Numbered from the stretch's first letter, positions 1 through 7,791 are shown. The stretch is 9,389 nt of DNA from Amylibacter sp. (GCA_030625465.1 DAOUQS010000060.1:1-9389); one strand, 5' to 3'. Made by a program: numbers and translations. Notes: generated by a model from the letters alone, not told the origin.

Positions 1-981
1 GATGGCAAAATTGTATTTTCGATCACTGTCCCGGATAGTTTCCGTGGCAATTTTGACCCTCTGCGCGACGACGCACAAAAACGGGTGGAGGCGATTGACG
101 GTGTTGAAAGCGCCCTCGTTGCCCTTACTGCCGAACTTGACGCACCTGCGCCAAGTGAGCAGCCGCCACAGTTACAACAATCCAAACCTGTTGGGCCGGA
201 CATGCGGCCAGAGGCTGGAAAAATTCCCGGCGTTAAATACATTCTTGCCGTTGCATCGGGTAAAGGCGGCGTTGGTAAATCGACCGTTTCAGCCAATTTG
301 GCCGTAGCACTGGCCGCCGAAGGGCGCAAAGTGGGCCTGCTGGATGCGGACGTTTACGGGCCTTCACAGCCCCGTATGCTGGGCATTTCAGGACGGCCAT
401 CATCCCCTGACGGCACCACGATCCTGCCCCTGCGCAATCACGGTGTGACCTTGATGTCCATCGGCCTTATGACCCGCGAGGATGAGGCCGTGGTCTGGCG
501 CGGCCCGATGTTAATGGGCGCATTGCAACAAATGATGACACAGGTGCAATGGGGTGCGCTGGACGTGCTGATTGTTGATCTGCCGCCCGGAACCGGTGAC
601 GTGCAAATGACATTGGCACAAAAAGCCGAAGTAACAGGCGCGCTGATCGTGTCCACACCGCAGGATGTTGCCTTAATAGATGCACGTAAAGCACTGGATA
701 TGTTCAATAAACTTGGAACACCCATCTTGGGCATGATCGAAAATATGTCCACGCATATTTGTTCCGAATGCGGCCATGAAGAACACGTGTTCGGGCATGG
801 CGGCGTGGCAAGCGAAGCCGAAAAGCTGGACGTGCCGTTGCTGGGTGAAATTCCGTTGCACATTGATATTCGCCTTGCCAGTGATGGTGGCGCGCCTATT
901 GTTGTGTCGAAACCGAACTCTGCGCAGGCGCAGGCGTTTCGCACAATTGCACGGCAAATGATTAAAGACGGGTACGCATGA
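1..981 (+). CDS. mrp: Mrp/ApbC/NBP35-family iron-sulfur carrier P-loop ATPase (5' truncated)
   Basis: The open frame runs in from base 1 and stops at TGA 979-981, giving 326 visible residues. The GTG at 85 is internal: codons 1-28 read DGKIVFSITVPDSFRGNF and onward, the typical end of the MIP18/DUF59 domain found at the N-terminus of bacterial Mrp. A proline- and glutamine-rich linker follows, then the ATPase domain with the deviant Walker A SGKGGVGKST (codons 86-95) and DLPPGTGD (codons 193-200). A CxxC pair, CSEC (codons 254-257, bases 760-771), matches the dimer-interface cysteines that bind a bridging 4Fe-4S cluster. The family assembles or carries Fe-S clusters in the cytosol and delivers them to target enzymes. 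Relatives have about 350-360 residues, so perhaps 30 are missing upstream. The stop overlaps the next start as ATGA, so the genes are translationally coupled. The family call is secure; the client enzyme is not visible. Confidence 0.95.
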   Translation, partial: DGKIVFSITVPDSFRGNFDPLRDDAQKRVEAIDGVESALVALTAELDAPAPSEQPPQLQQSKPVGPDMRPEAGKIPGVKYILAVASGKGGVGKSTVSANLAVALAAEGRKVGLLDADVYGPSQPRMLGISGRPSSPDGTTILPLRNHGVTLMSIGLMTREDEAVVWRGPMLMGALQQMMTQVQWGALDVLIVDLPPGTGDVQMTLAQKAEVTGALIVSTPQDVALIDARKALDMFNKLGTPILGMIENMSTHICSECGHEEHVFGHGGVASEAEKLDVPLLGEIPLHIDIRLASDGGAPIVVSKPNSAQAQAFRTIARQMIKDGYA

Positions 982-1706
982 CCACTGAACCGATTTTCCC
1001 GCCCCTGCTAAAAGGGCAAGCCGTTACAGGCAAAATAGATCCGTTTGAAAAAGCGGTCTCATTGGCCACGCTGGGCTGTGATGCAGGCACGATTGTGTAT
1101 AACATCCGCCAGCAGTATATGCGCGCGGCGTTCATTTTTGCCCCTGAAATAACGCTTGAAAAAGCCTGTGCCATGATGATCGCCTGCGGTGTTGGCTATT
1201 CAAACGCCCTAGGCGCTTTAGCCCCGCCCGAAGTGGCTGTGCATCTGGACTGGCACGGCGATATTCTGGTGAACGGGGCAACTTGTGGCGGCATCAAAAT
1301 GGCCGCCTCGCACAGTGATCCCGCAGCAATGCCCGAATGGCTGGTTGTCGGACTGACAGTGCCGCTTTTCCCTGCCGATGATGAAGGTGGTTTTACACCG
1401 AACCAGACAACCCTGTTTCAGGAAGGCTGCGCAGAGGTTGACCCCGTCACCCTGATCGAAAGCTGGGCAAGGCACACGCTGGTCTGGATAAATCGCTGGG
1501 ACGACGAAGGGCCGGCCCCGTTGCATGCGGAATGGCGCAGCAAGGCACATGATATGGGCGAAGAGATTAGCACCGCACTACAAGGCACTGAAATTAAAGG
1601 TACTTTCTTGGGAATAGACGAAGACTTTGGCATGCTGATCCGCACAGGCGAGGCCACACAGGTTAAACCTATCAGCGCTTTGCTACGCAATGGAGACATA
1701 TCATGA
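978..1706 (+). CDS. Biotin/lipoate protein ligase-like protein, DUF4444 type
   Basis: A 242-residue protein starting in the ATGA overlap with mrp. Residues about 5-175 resemble the biotin/lipoate A/B ligase fold, with the landmark DWHGDILVNGATCGGIKMAA at 91-110 in the place of the WPNDxxx...KxxGI segment of biotin ligases. Residues about 205-237 (TFLGIDEDFGMLIRTGEA and onward) resemble the small SH3-like C-terminal domain of such ligases, annotated DUF4444 in Rhodobacterales. True ligases attach biotin, lipoate or octanoate to a lysine of a carrier protein through an acyl-AMP. This protein shows neither the GRGRxGR biotin loop nor the RRxSGGG lipoate motif, and the usual KxxGI lysine aligns with Thr102, although Lys107 lies close by. 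It may act on an unusual substrate or be a non-catalytic relative. Coupling to an Fe-S carrier suggests a role in maturing a cofactor enzyme. The family is likely; activity is uncertain. Confidence 0.8.
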   Translation: MTTEPIFPPLLKGQAVTGKIDPFEKAVSLATLGCDAGTIVYNIRQQYMRAAFIFAPEITLEKACAMMIACGVGYSNALGALAPPEVAVHLDWHGDILVNGATCGGIKMAASHSDPAAMPEWLVVGLTVPLFPADDEGGFTPNQTTLFQEGCAEVDPVTLIESWARHTLVWINRWDDEGPAPLHAEWRSKAHDMGEEISTALQGTEIKGTFLGIDEDFGMLIRTGEATQVKPISALLRNGDIS

Positions 1707-2179
1707 AGCTGGCACGCGCCATTCATTTCGACGAAAGTGACCGTAATATATTCCACATTGCCGCACGCACCGGTGAGTGGGCGATCAGCGGTGGTTTTGA
1801 GTTTTCCGACTGGTCGGAAGCCGACCTAAAAGGCAAAAACCGTCAGGCGTTCAGCAACGGCTGGCTGGGTATGGAAACCTTCGGGCGGGTCACGTTTGTG
1901 GCGGTAACACAGATAGAACCGGCCGAGCTGGAAGTCTTAACCGACCGTTTGGCACAGCATTTCGTAGACATCTACGGCGCACCGTCATTAGACGCCGCCC
2001 GCCCCGTAGCCGCCCGCGAACTGGAACACGCCCAAGACCTGTGCGAAGACCACGATCCCAACACGTTAATCGCCGTCAGCCGCGAACTGACCGAGGCCGG
2101 CGTAAACGAACAGTTCCGCACCATTAAAACCGACGACGCAGGCTTGGACCAGTTCGCGATACACGCGGATATGGAATAA
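1703..2179 (+). CDS. Conserved hypothetical protein, DUF6505-like
   Basis: A 158-residue soluble, acidic protein beginning MKLARAIHFDESDRNIF. It has no signal peptide, membrane segment or catalytic motif that I can identify. Its start overlaps the preceding stop as ATGA (1703-1706), with a GGAG ribosome-binding site at 1692-1695, so it is the third gene of the mrp operon. I recall this sequence type beside the ligase-like gene in Rhodobacterales as a DUF6505-family protein, but that name is from memory and untested. The N-terminal half (residues 1-75) looks like a compact alpha/beta domain with several aromatic residues; the C-terminal half is rich in Asp, Glu and Ala and probably helical. 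Strict coupling implies it works with the Mrp ATPase or the ligase-like protein. The gene itself is secure; the function is unknown. Confidence 0.85.
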   Translation: MKLARAIHFDESDRNIFHIAARTGEWAISGGFEFSDWSEADLKGKNRQAFSNGWLGMETFGRVTFVAVTQIEPAELEVLTDRLAQHFVDIYGAPSLDAARPVAARELEHAQDLCEDHDPNTLIAVSRELTEAGVNEQFRTIKTDDAGLDQFAIHADME

Positions 2180-2189
2180 GGATTGGGAT

Positions 2190-2322
2190 GTAGGGTGGGC
2201 TTCAGCCCACGCGTCGCGAATTTTCAATCAAATGCAAGGGCAGCTTTGGGGCCGTAAATCATTATGGTAAGTTTGGTCGTTTGTTATAATCGTGGTAATG
2301 CGTGGACTGAAGCCCACCCTAC
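2190..2322. repeat. REPIN-like element: two inverted GTAG-flanked palindromes
   Basis: The left arm (2190-2212) and right arm (2300-2322) are inverted copies matching at 22 of 23 bases, separated by 87 bases. Each arm is itself a short palindrome: the left contains GTGGGCTTCAGCCCAC, and the right is the same apart from one base. The outer edges read GTAG on the left and CTAC on the right, so both palindromes carry a GTAG tetranucleotide at the outside. In enterobacterial REP elements such a tetranucleotide beside the hairpin is recognised by TnpA-REP (RAYT) tyrosine transposases. The element fills the gap between two convergent transcription units, the favoured site for such repeats, and either hairpin could also help terminate or protect mRNA. 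No RAYT gene is in the window, so mobilisation would have to be in trans. The structure is certain; the class is inferred. Confidence 0.75.
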
Positions 2323-2386
2323 GAATTCCTTTTCATAAAGCCCTAACATTTTTCACATAACTAAACAATATCAACGCTTTAACGCC

Positions 2387-2404
2387 ATGTCCCAGTCGGG
2401 ACAT
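2387..2404 (-). terminator. Hairpin after the kinase gene, possible terminator
   Basis: A perfect 7-bp stem (ATGTCCC 2387-2393, GGGACAT 2398-2404) with a 4-base loop lies 9 bases beyond the kinase stop codon. On the minus strand it is not followed at once by a T-run, so it may stabilise the mRNA 3' end or act as a weak terminator rather than a classical intrinsic one. Confidence 0.45.
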
Positions 2405-2413
2405 TCCCCAAAC

Positions 2414-4432
2414 CTAGCTCTCGCTCACCGGGAACCACACAAAGAATTCGGTGCCGACACCCGGCGCACTTTTTGCCCGGATTGTGCCGCCATAGCGCGT
2501 GACAATCGTCTGGCTGATCGACAGCCCCAGCCCCGTACCTTCGCGTTGTTTCGTGGTGAAAAACGGGTCGAATATCTTGTCCAGAACATCAGCTTCCATG
2601 CCTTTTCCGGTGTCCTTAATCAAAACGGTGATGCCCTGCACCCCGTCAACAACCTCGTTCTCGGTCGCCAGACACAAAGCCCCCCCGTCAGGCATCGCAT
2701 GGATCGCGTTGACGATCAGATTGATAAAGACCTGCTGCAATTCCGTGCGGTTCATTGAAACAGCACCCGATGCTTTCTGGTTGCGATTTACATCAATTCT
2801 GACCTTGTTCATCAAGTGCTGCACCAGCACCAGACAATCGGTCAGAACATCGTCAGGGGTTTGCAGCTCGATTACATCGGAATATTCTTCGGGCCGCGCG
2901 AATTGTAGCAACTTGCTGACCAGAATATTCACGCTGTGTATCTGTTCGTCGATCAGTCTAAACTCGGTTTCAACGTCCTTGGTGTCATTTTCCAACTCTT
3001 GGCGCACAACATCTATATTACCCTGGATCACCGCCATCGGATTGTTGATCTCATGGGCGATACCTGCGGTGATCTCGCCAATCGCGGCAAGCTTTTCCGA
3101 AACCACAAGCTGTTTTGTCGTGGCTTCCAGCCGCTTGTTGGCGTCGCTTAATTCGCGGGTCCGCTCGACCACACGGTCATTCAGCTCATCCGCCAAGCCC
3201 CGCAAACGCGCGTCGCGTTCCTGTATCCGGCCCAGCAAATCATCTAGGTGCGATGCCACCTGCCCGATCTCGTCATCCGTGCGTTTCAAACCGGTACGCG
3301 CACCCAGCTCACCAGCTTCAACTTTAGATATGGTTTTTAACATGCCTTCCAGCGGTCGAAAAATACCGCGTGCCCAGCGTAAAAATATCGGCACCGATAA
3401 AATAACCGCCGCCAGCAATGCTGCAATGCTGATCAAAAGCGTGCGGACTTTGGCCGCCCGAAAAGGCGTATCCAGAAACCCCACATAAAGCATACCTATA
3501 CGGGTGCCGTAACTGTCAGTGACCGGCTCATATGCTGAAATGTACCAGTCGTTCACCACGAACGCACGATCCAGCCAGACCTGCCCCCGGTCCAGCACCG
3601 TAGAGCGCACAATCGCCGAGACCCGCGTTCCAAGCGCACGAACATTTTCGAACAGACGCACATTGGTACTGATCCGCACATCGTCCAGAAACAGGGTTGC
3701 AGTCCCACGACTACCGGCCGTCAGGCTGGCTGCGGGATAGACCAGATCGTTAATCGTATCAATGAAATCAAGGTTGCGGTTCAGCAATATTCCGGCCACC
3801 AAAGCCCCGCGCGTGCCATCCACCTGAAAAGGGGCGGCTGTATGAACTACCATGCCACGGCTTTCCACTGTTTTATCGGTAGGCACCGCCGCCTCGGTCG
3901 GCACCAGATCAATACGCGCGCGCTTTGCCAGATCAGCGGAAAGCACCGCCAGATCAGCGGCCGCGAACAAATCTATTTCCGTACGCGCCACCCCGTTAAG
4001 CGCGGAAACCACAACTGGCCAGTCACCGAAATGTTTGAAATACCTGTCATCCGCGTGCATTGAAAGCGTACCGGTTGCATCCGCCAGATAAAGAAAATCC
4101 AGCCCAAGTTTCTGGCGGTAAACCTCTAGGAAAGTAGCGATTTTTGCTTCGTTGCGCGTGGCAACAACATGTGCGAAAACCGCAGATCCGCCAAGCGCGT
4201 TCACCTCATCCTCACTGTTGCCCAAGATACTGGACATGTATTGATGCGCGATTGTAAGTTCGCCATTTACCTTTGCAATCAACAGGTTATCAAGCTTTTC
4301 TGACCACTGGATGAAAGTGCCACCCAACAATAATGGCATAACCACCAGCATCGGCAATATCGCGATAACCAAAAGACGGAACCGGACCGAGTGGAACCAT
4401 CCCGTGCGCGTTGCGACCCTGGTGTTATTCAT
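2414..4432 (-). CDS. Membrane-bound sensor histidine kinase with periplasmic Cache-type domain
   Basis: The preferred start is ATG 4432-4430, giving 672 residues (MNNTRVATRTGW...) and an 8-nt overlap with the regulator's end. A start at 4546 would overlap the regulator much further and add a poor N-terminus. Residues about 17-39 form a membrane segment, about 41-328 a periplasmic sensor, and about 329-351 a second membrane segment. The sensor's end, WYISAYEPVTDSYGTRIGML, is typical of Cache domains of the Cache_3/Cache_2 type, which bind small organic ligands. HAMP (about 351-405) and a coiled coil to about 445 follow. HisKA carries the phospho-accepting His460 in GIAHEINNP. The ATPase domain shows the N box (QVFINLIVNAIHAM, 567-580), DTGKG (607-611), FDPFF (621-625) and GTGLGLS (632-638), so all key residues are present. 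It should phosphorylate the regulator encoded just upstream. The ligand cannot be read from the sequence. Confidence 0.93.
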   Translation of the reverse strand: MNNTRVATRTGWFHSVRFRLLVIAILPMLVVMPLLLGGTFIQWSEKLDNLLIAKVNGELTIAHQYMSSILGNSEDEVNALGGSAVFAHVVATRNEAKIATFLEVYRQKLGLDFLYLADATGTLSMHADDRYFKHFGDWPVVVSALNGVARTEIDLFAAADLAVLSADLAKRARIDLVPTEAAVPTDKTVESRGMVVHTAAPFQVDGTRGALVAGILLNRNLDFIDTINDLVYPAASLTAGSRGTATLFLDDVRISTNVRLFENVRALGTRVSAIVRSTVLDRGQVWLDRAFVVNDWYISAYEPVTDSYGTRIGMLYVGFLDTPFRAAKVRTLLISIAALLAAVILSVPIFLRWARGIFRPLEGMLKTISKVEAGELGARTGLKRTDDEIGQVASHLDDLLGRIQERDARLRGLADELNDRVVERTRELSDANKRLEATTKQLVVSEKLAAIGEITAGIAHEINNPMAVIQGNIDVVRQELENDTKDVETEFRLIDEQIHSVNILVSKLLQFARPEEYSDVIELQTPDDVLTDCLVLVQHLMNKVRIDVNRNQKASGAVSMNRTELQQVFINLIVNAIHAMPDGGALCLATENEVVDGVQGITVLIKDTGKGMEADVLDKIFDPFFTTKQREGTGLGLSISQTIVTRYGGTIRAKSAPGVGTEFFVWFPVSES

Positions 4433-5813
4433 TCCACATCGCACATTTACGGTCGACAGTTTTACGCGACACCCCAAGCCTGCGGGCTGCTTCCGCACGG
4501 TTGCCGCCGCATTCTTCCAGCACCCGTAAAATATGCTGGCGCTCAACCGATTGCAGCGTGTCGTCGATCACGAAAGAGCCGTCTTCGGCCACGCCTTCAA
4601 AATCCGGGGGGAATTCACCCAGGATCAAGGACCGTTCAATCAGGTTACGCAACTCACGCACATTTCCGGGCCAGTCATAGCGCATGAAACCGCGCCGTAT
4701 GGCACTGGAGATATTCAAGGGCTTCACCGCAAGTTCAAACGATATTTCCTGCATGAATTTATCCGCCAGTTCCTGCACATCATCAATGCGATCCCGCAAG
4801 GGTGGCATTTCAATTTGCAACACATTGATACGGTAGAATAAATCCGCGCGGAACTGTCCGGCTTCAACTGCTGCCAACAAATCGGTATTGGAGGCAAAGA
4901 CAAAGCGCACATCAATGGGTATTTCCCGTTTTGAGCCAACAGGACGGATTTTCTTTTCTTCGATAGCGCGCAACAGCACACCTTGCAGATCAAGCGGCAG
5001 ATCAGTGATTTCATCCAGAAACAACGTGCCGCCATTGGCATGCTGGAACAGACCTTCGCGGCGTTCCGCATCATCTTCATGGGGGTTTTTGACCTGCCCG
5101 AACAGCTCTGTTCCCAGAATATCCGCAGGAATAGTAGCGCAGTTCACCGTAACAAAGGCTTTATCAGCGCGTTCTGACAAGGAATGCAGCGTTCTTGCCG
5201 CCACCTCTTTTCCCGTCCCGCTTTCACCCGAGATCAAAACCGAGCTTGGCAACGGGGCGACACGGCGCAGGGTATCATGGATGGTTGTTATTCTTTTTGA
5301 ATGGCCCAACAGCTGGCTTCGGCGTTTGTTTTCCTTGGCATTGTTTTCAAGCTCATGGCGCAACAAAAAAATCTCGCGTCGCAGGCGCATCCGGTCAATG
5401 CAGCGTGCCACCGCGTTCAGGATCTGGTTGGACCGAAATGGTTTCAGAACAAAATCCACCGCCCCCGCCTGCAACGCGCGAATAGCGGTTTCCAGATCGG
5501 CAAAAGCGGTGATCAAGATCGCATCGGCGAAAAATCCGACCTTGCGCTGCTCGCGCAGCCAGTCCACGCCGTTTTTACCGGGCATGATATTGTCCAGAAT
5601 GACAACGTCGAAATGCCCAGCATCCAGTATTTTTGACGCTTCTTCAGTATTCGCGGCTTCTGCCACATTCCGGCAGCGTGGTTTTAAAATCTTGACCAGA
5701 AAGTTACGCATGCCAGGTTCATCATCAATCACAAGAATAGAGGCCTGGGACAGCCATGGCCCGAATGCAGGTTCATTGGTCAGGTCTAGTTTTGCGATTG
5801 CCGTCTGGTTCAT
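4425..5813 (-). CDS. NtrC-type response regulator (receiver-AAA+-Fis) lacking GAFTGA
   Basis: A 462-residue regulator starting at ATG 5813-5811. The receiver (about 25-140) has the acidic pair D30/D31, phospho-accepting D74 (VVILDNIMPG), T102 and K124. The AAA+ domain (about 166-397) has Walker A GESGTGKE (196-203), Walker B TLFLDE (263-268), arginine-finger candidates R322 and R328 (FRADLFYRIN), and sensor II WPGNVREL (381-388). A Fis-type helix-turn-helix ends the protein (about 424-457, AEAARRLGVSRKTV). The loop that contacts sigma-54 normally reads ELFGHEKGAFTGA; here it reads ELFGQVKNPHEDDAERREG, the same length with GAFTGA replaced by NPHEDD (243-248). Rhodobacter capsulatus NtrC also lacks GAFTGA and works with sigma-70 polymerase, so a sigma-54-independent activator or a repressor is likely. 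It is first in the operon with its kinase. Its targets are unknown; the divergent GDPD gene is a natural candidate. Confidence 0.93.
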   Translation of the reverse strand: MNQTAIAKLDLTNEPAFGPWLSQASILVIDDEPGMRNFLVKILKPRCRNVAEAANTEEASKILDAGHFDVVILDNIMPGKNGVDWLREQRKVGFFADAILITAFADLETAIRALQAGAVDFVLKPFRSNQILNAVARCIDRMRLRREIFLLRHELENNAKENKRRSQLLGHSKRITTIHDTLRRVAPLPSSVLISGESGTGKEVAARTLHSLSERADKAFVTVNCATIPADILGTELFGQVKNPHEDDAERREGLFQHANGGTLFLDEITDLPLDLQGVLLRAIEEKKIRPVGSKREIPIDVRFVFASNTDLLAAVEAGQFRADLFYRINVLQIEMPPLRDRIDDVQELADKFMQEISFELAVKPLNISSAIRRGFMRYDWPGNVRELRNLIERSLILGEFPPDFEGVAEDGSFVIDDTLQSVERQHILRVLEECGGNRAEAARRLGVSRKTVDRKCAMWNE

Positions 5814-5857
5814 GGATTAACCTAAATGTGAAGTGCGCTACATATACGCAGCTAAAC

Positions 5858-5885
5858 ATTATAAATCCAAACTTCCAAATGTAAA
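5858..5885 (-). promoter_or_regulatory. Sigma-70-like promoter of the two-component operon
   Basis: On the minus strand, TTTACA (5885-5880) and a perfect TATAAT (5863-5858) are separated by 16 bases, which would start transcription near 5851-5853, about 40 bases before the regulator ATG. A TTTGGA direct repeat sits in the spacer (TTTGGAAGTTTGGA on the minus strand) and could be part of an operator. The whole divergent gap, 5814-5967, also has to hold the promoter for the GDPD gene, for which I see no convincing -35/-10 pair. The AGGTT at about 8 bases before the regulator ATG is a modest ribosome-binding site. Confidence 0.55.
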
Positions 5886-5967
5886 TATTCCAGAAGGCAG
5901 TAAATCTTGCAACATGCGGCTATACCAACGCCTTGATACATGACAGGGTGCGCAAATTGGGGGAACG

Positions 5968-7791
5968 ATGCACGACATGCTTCAAACAATCTGGCGGTTG
6001 CGCGGTCCGGTGCTGGCCGCACATATCATGGTCACAATGGTTTCCGTGGCTATCGTGCTGCCCATCGCCCAGTTTACGATGTTTTCCGCAGTCAAGCTTT
6101 CCGGCACCCAAGCCTTAACCGATCAAGATATCGCACGGCTGTTACTATCCCCTATCGGTATGATTGGCCTGATCATGGCCGGAAGTGTGCTGATTGTTAT
6201 CGCAGTTCTGGAACTTGCGCTGATGCTATGGGTGATCCAGGCCGACACTAAGGGCCAGCACATAAATCTTGTTGCAGCTTTGCGCGTAATTGCAAGCCGC
6301 CTGCCCCGTTTGCTGGGCTATGCGGTGCGCTTGATCATGCGTCTGGCGGCGGTCATTCTTCCCTTTGCCGCACTGGCCGGTCTGGTTGCATGGACGCTGC
6401 TGACAGAGTTTGACATAAATTATTATCTGGCATTTCACCCACCCGAATTTATCCGCGCCGTACTGATTATCGCCCCGATCATTCTGTGCCTGCTATGTGT
6501 GCTGCTTTATCTTTTCACCGGATGGGCTTTGGCATTTCAACTGGCACTTTTTACCGACACGCCGCTATCCGGTATTTTCGCGGAAAGTGTCGCCCGCTCA
6601 CAAGGTCTGCGAAAATATATTCTGGGTCGGTTTGTACTTTGGGGCGTGCTGTCATTTTTAATCACAGTAAGCATCGCGGTGGCTTTGCGGTTTATCATTG
6701 TCACAATCATGCCGGATGTCTCTGCGTCATTACCGATCGTCGCGGTAACCGGCGGGGTGCTTTTGGTAATCTGGTCGGCGACAATGATACTGGTCTCGGC
6801 GTTCAACACAGGGACGCTGGCAATTATTTTGTCAAACATTGCAAAGCGGGCCGATATCCCATTTTCAGACCGCGCGCCTGCACCCGTGGCAAGCAACCTA
6901 CGCTGGCTGGCCTTGACCCTTGCCGGTTTTTTTCTGGCGTCCTCGATCGGGTCTGCAACTGCATTATATCACGGGGCCGGAACACCGGATCAGGTGGCGG
7001 TTATCGCACATCGCGGAGCTGCCGGAAAACGCCCCGAGAACACAATGGCGGCAATGGAAGCGGCCATCAAGGACGGTGCTGACTGGCTTGAAATTGATGT
7101 TCAGGAAACCGCCGATGGCGAGGTCATCGTCATACACGACAGTGATTTTATGAAAATCGCGGGCAACCCCGCCAAAGTATGGGAAACCACAACGGCAGCA
7201 CTTGCCAATATCGACGTAGGCACATGGTTCGACCCTGCATATAGCGCGGAAAGGGTTCCGACCCTGAAACAGGTTCTGCTAGCTGCCCGCGGACGCGCCC
7301 GCGTTCTGATTGAGCTGAAATACTATGGCCATGATGTGGACCTTGCCGGACGCGTAGCCGCCATCGTCGAGGCAACAGACATGGTCGCAGACACCGCGTT
7401 CATGTCGCTTAACCGTAACCAGATGGCACGCATGAAAGCGATCCGCCCGAATTGGCGGGTCGGATTGCTTGCGGCAACAGCAATCGGCGATCTAAGCAAG
7501 GTTGAAGCGGATTTTCTTGCGGTCAGCACGGCCAGTGCCAGCGCCGGATTTATCGCCCGGGCACGCAAAGCCGGTAAGGATGTATACGTCTGGACGGTCA
7601 ATGACCCGCTGGCAATGTCCCGAATGATGTCGCGCGGCGCTGTCGGTTTGATTACGGATGAACCGGCAATGGCCGTCGAAACCATTGCGGCACGGCGGGA
7701 CACACCTTTGGTCGGTCGCCTTATGCTTGAAGCGGCTGATTTAATTGGCCTTGATGTGAAACAAAAAATTTACAGAGACGATTCTCCGTAG
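5968..7791 (+). CDS. Glycerophosphodiester phosphodiesterase with N-terminal multi-pass membrane domain
   Basis: A 607-residue protein; the start is fixed by the strong ribosome-binding site GGGGGA at 5959-5964. Residues 1-335 form a membrane domain of the type paired with GDPDs, with about seven helices (roughly 14-38, 63-90, 117-145, 163-194, 223-248, 256-286, 311-334). Residues about 342-575 are the GDPD TIM barrel: HRG (348-350), ENT (357-359), EID (375-377), the second catalytic His in VIHDSD (H390), IELK (448-451), VWTVN (541-545) and TDEP (563-566). All expected active-site residues are present. The enzyme splits glycerophosphodiesters into glycerol 3-phosphate and an alcohol. Arg/Lys cluster at 10-12, 95-121, 210-221 and 293-312, so those parts lie in the cytoplasm by the positive-inside rule, and the catalytic domain should face the periplasm. 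It is divergent from the two-component operon and 37 bases upstream of the HdeD-like gene. Confidence 0.93.
   Translation: MHDMLQTIWRLRGPVLAAHIMVTMVSVAIVLPIAQFTMFSAVKLSGTQALTDQDIARLLLSPIGMIGLIMAGSVLIVIAVLELALMLWVIQADTKGQHINLVAALRVIASRLPRLLGYAVRLIMRLAAVILPFAALAGLVAWTLLTEFDINYYLAFHPPEFIRAVLIIAPIILCLLCVLLYLFTGWALAFQLALFTDTPLSGIFAESVARSQGLRKYILGRFVLWGVLSFLITVSIAVALRFIIVTIMPDVSASLPIVAVTGGVLLVIWSATMILVSAFNTGTLAIILSNIAKRADIPFSDRAPAPVASNLRWLALTLAGFFLASSIGSATALYHGAGTPDQVAVIAHRGAAGKRPENTMAAMEAAIKDGADWLEIDVQETADGEVIVIHDSDFMKIAGNPAKVWETTTAALANIDVGTWFDPAYSAERVPTLKQVLLAARGRARVLIELKYYGHDVDLAGRVAAIVEATDMVADTAFMSLNRNQMARMKAIRPNWRVGLLAATAIGDLSKVEADFLAVSTASASAGFIARARKAGKDVYVWTVNDPLAMSRMMSRGAVGLITDEPAMAVETIAARRDTPLVGRLMLEAADLIGLDVKQKIYRDDSP

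Noticed and set aside
85..981. GTG at 85 as the start of the Mrp gene
   Set aside because: The same frame is open to base 1 and encodes a typical MIP18/DUF59 ending, so the gene begins before the window.
2285..2290. TATAAT inside the REPIN-like spacer as a promoter
   Set aside because: There is no good -35 box at the right spacing and no gene begins downstream on that strand.
2387..2758. Plus-strand frame of 123 codons
   Set aside because: It lies over the end of the kinase gene, starts inside its hairpin, and has no ribosome-binding site or recognisable domain.
2499..3488. 329-codon open frame on the plus strand opposite the kinase
   Set aside because: It is antisense to the kinase's catalytic and membrane domains, with shadow-type Ser/Arg/Cys-rich composition.
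4433..4546. Longer kinase reading from an ATG at 4546
   Set aside because: It would overlap the regulator by over 100 bases and add 38 residues of uncharacteristic sequence; ATG 4432 gives a usual short overlap just before the first membrane helix.
4888..5820. 310-codon open frame on the plus strand opposite the regulator
   Set aside because: It is antisense to a gene with all family motifs, and its product is a Ser/Arg-rich composition without any domain.
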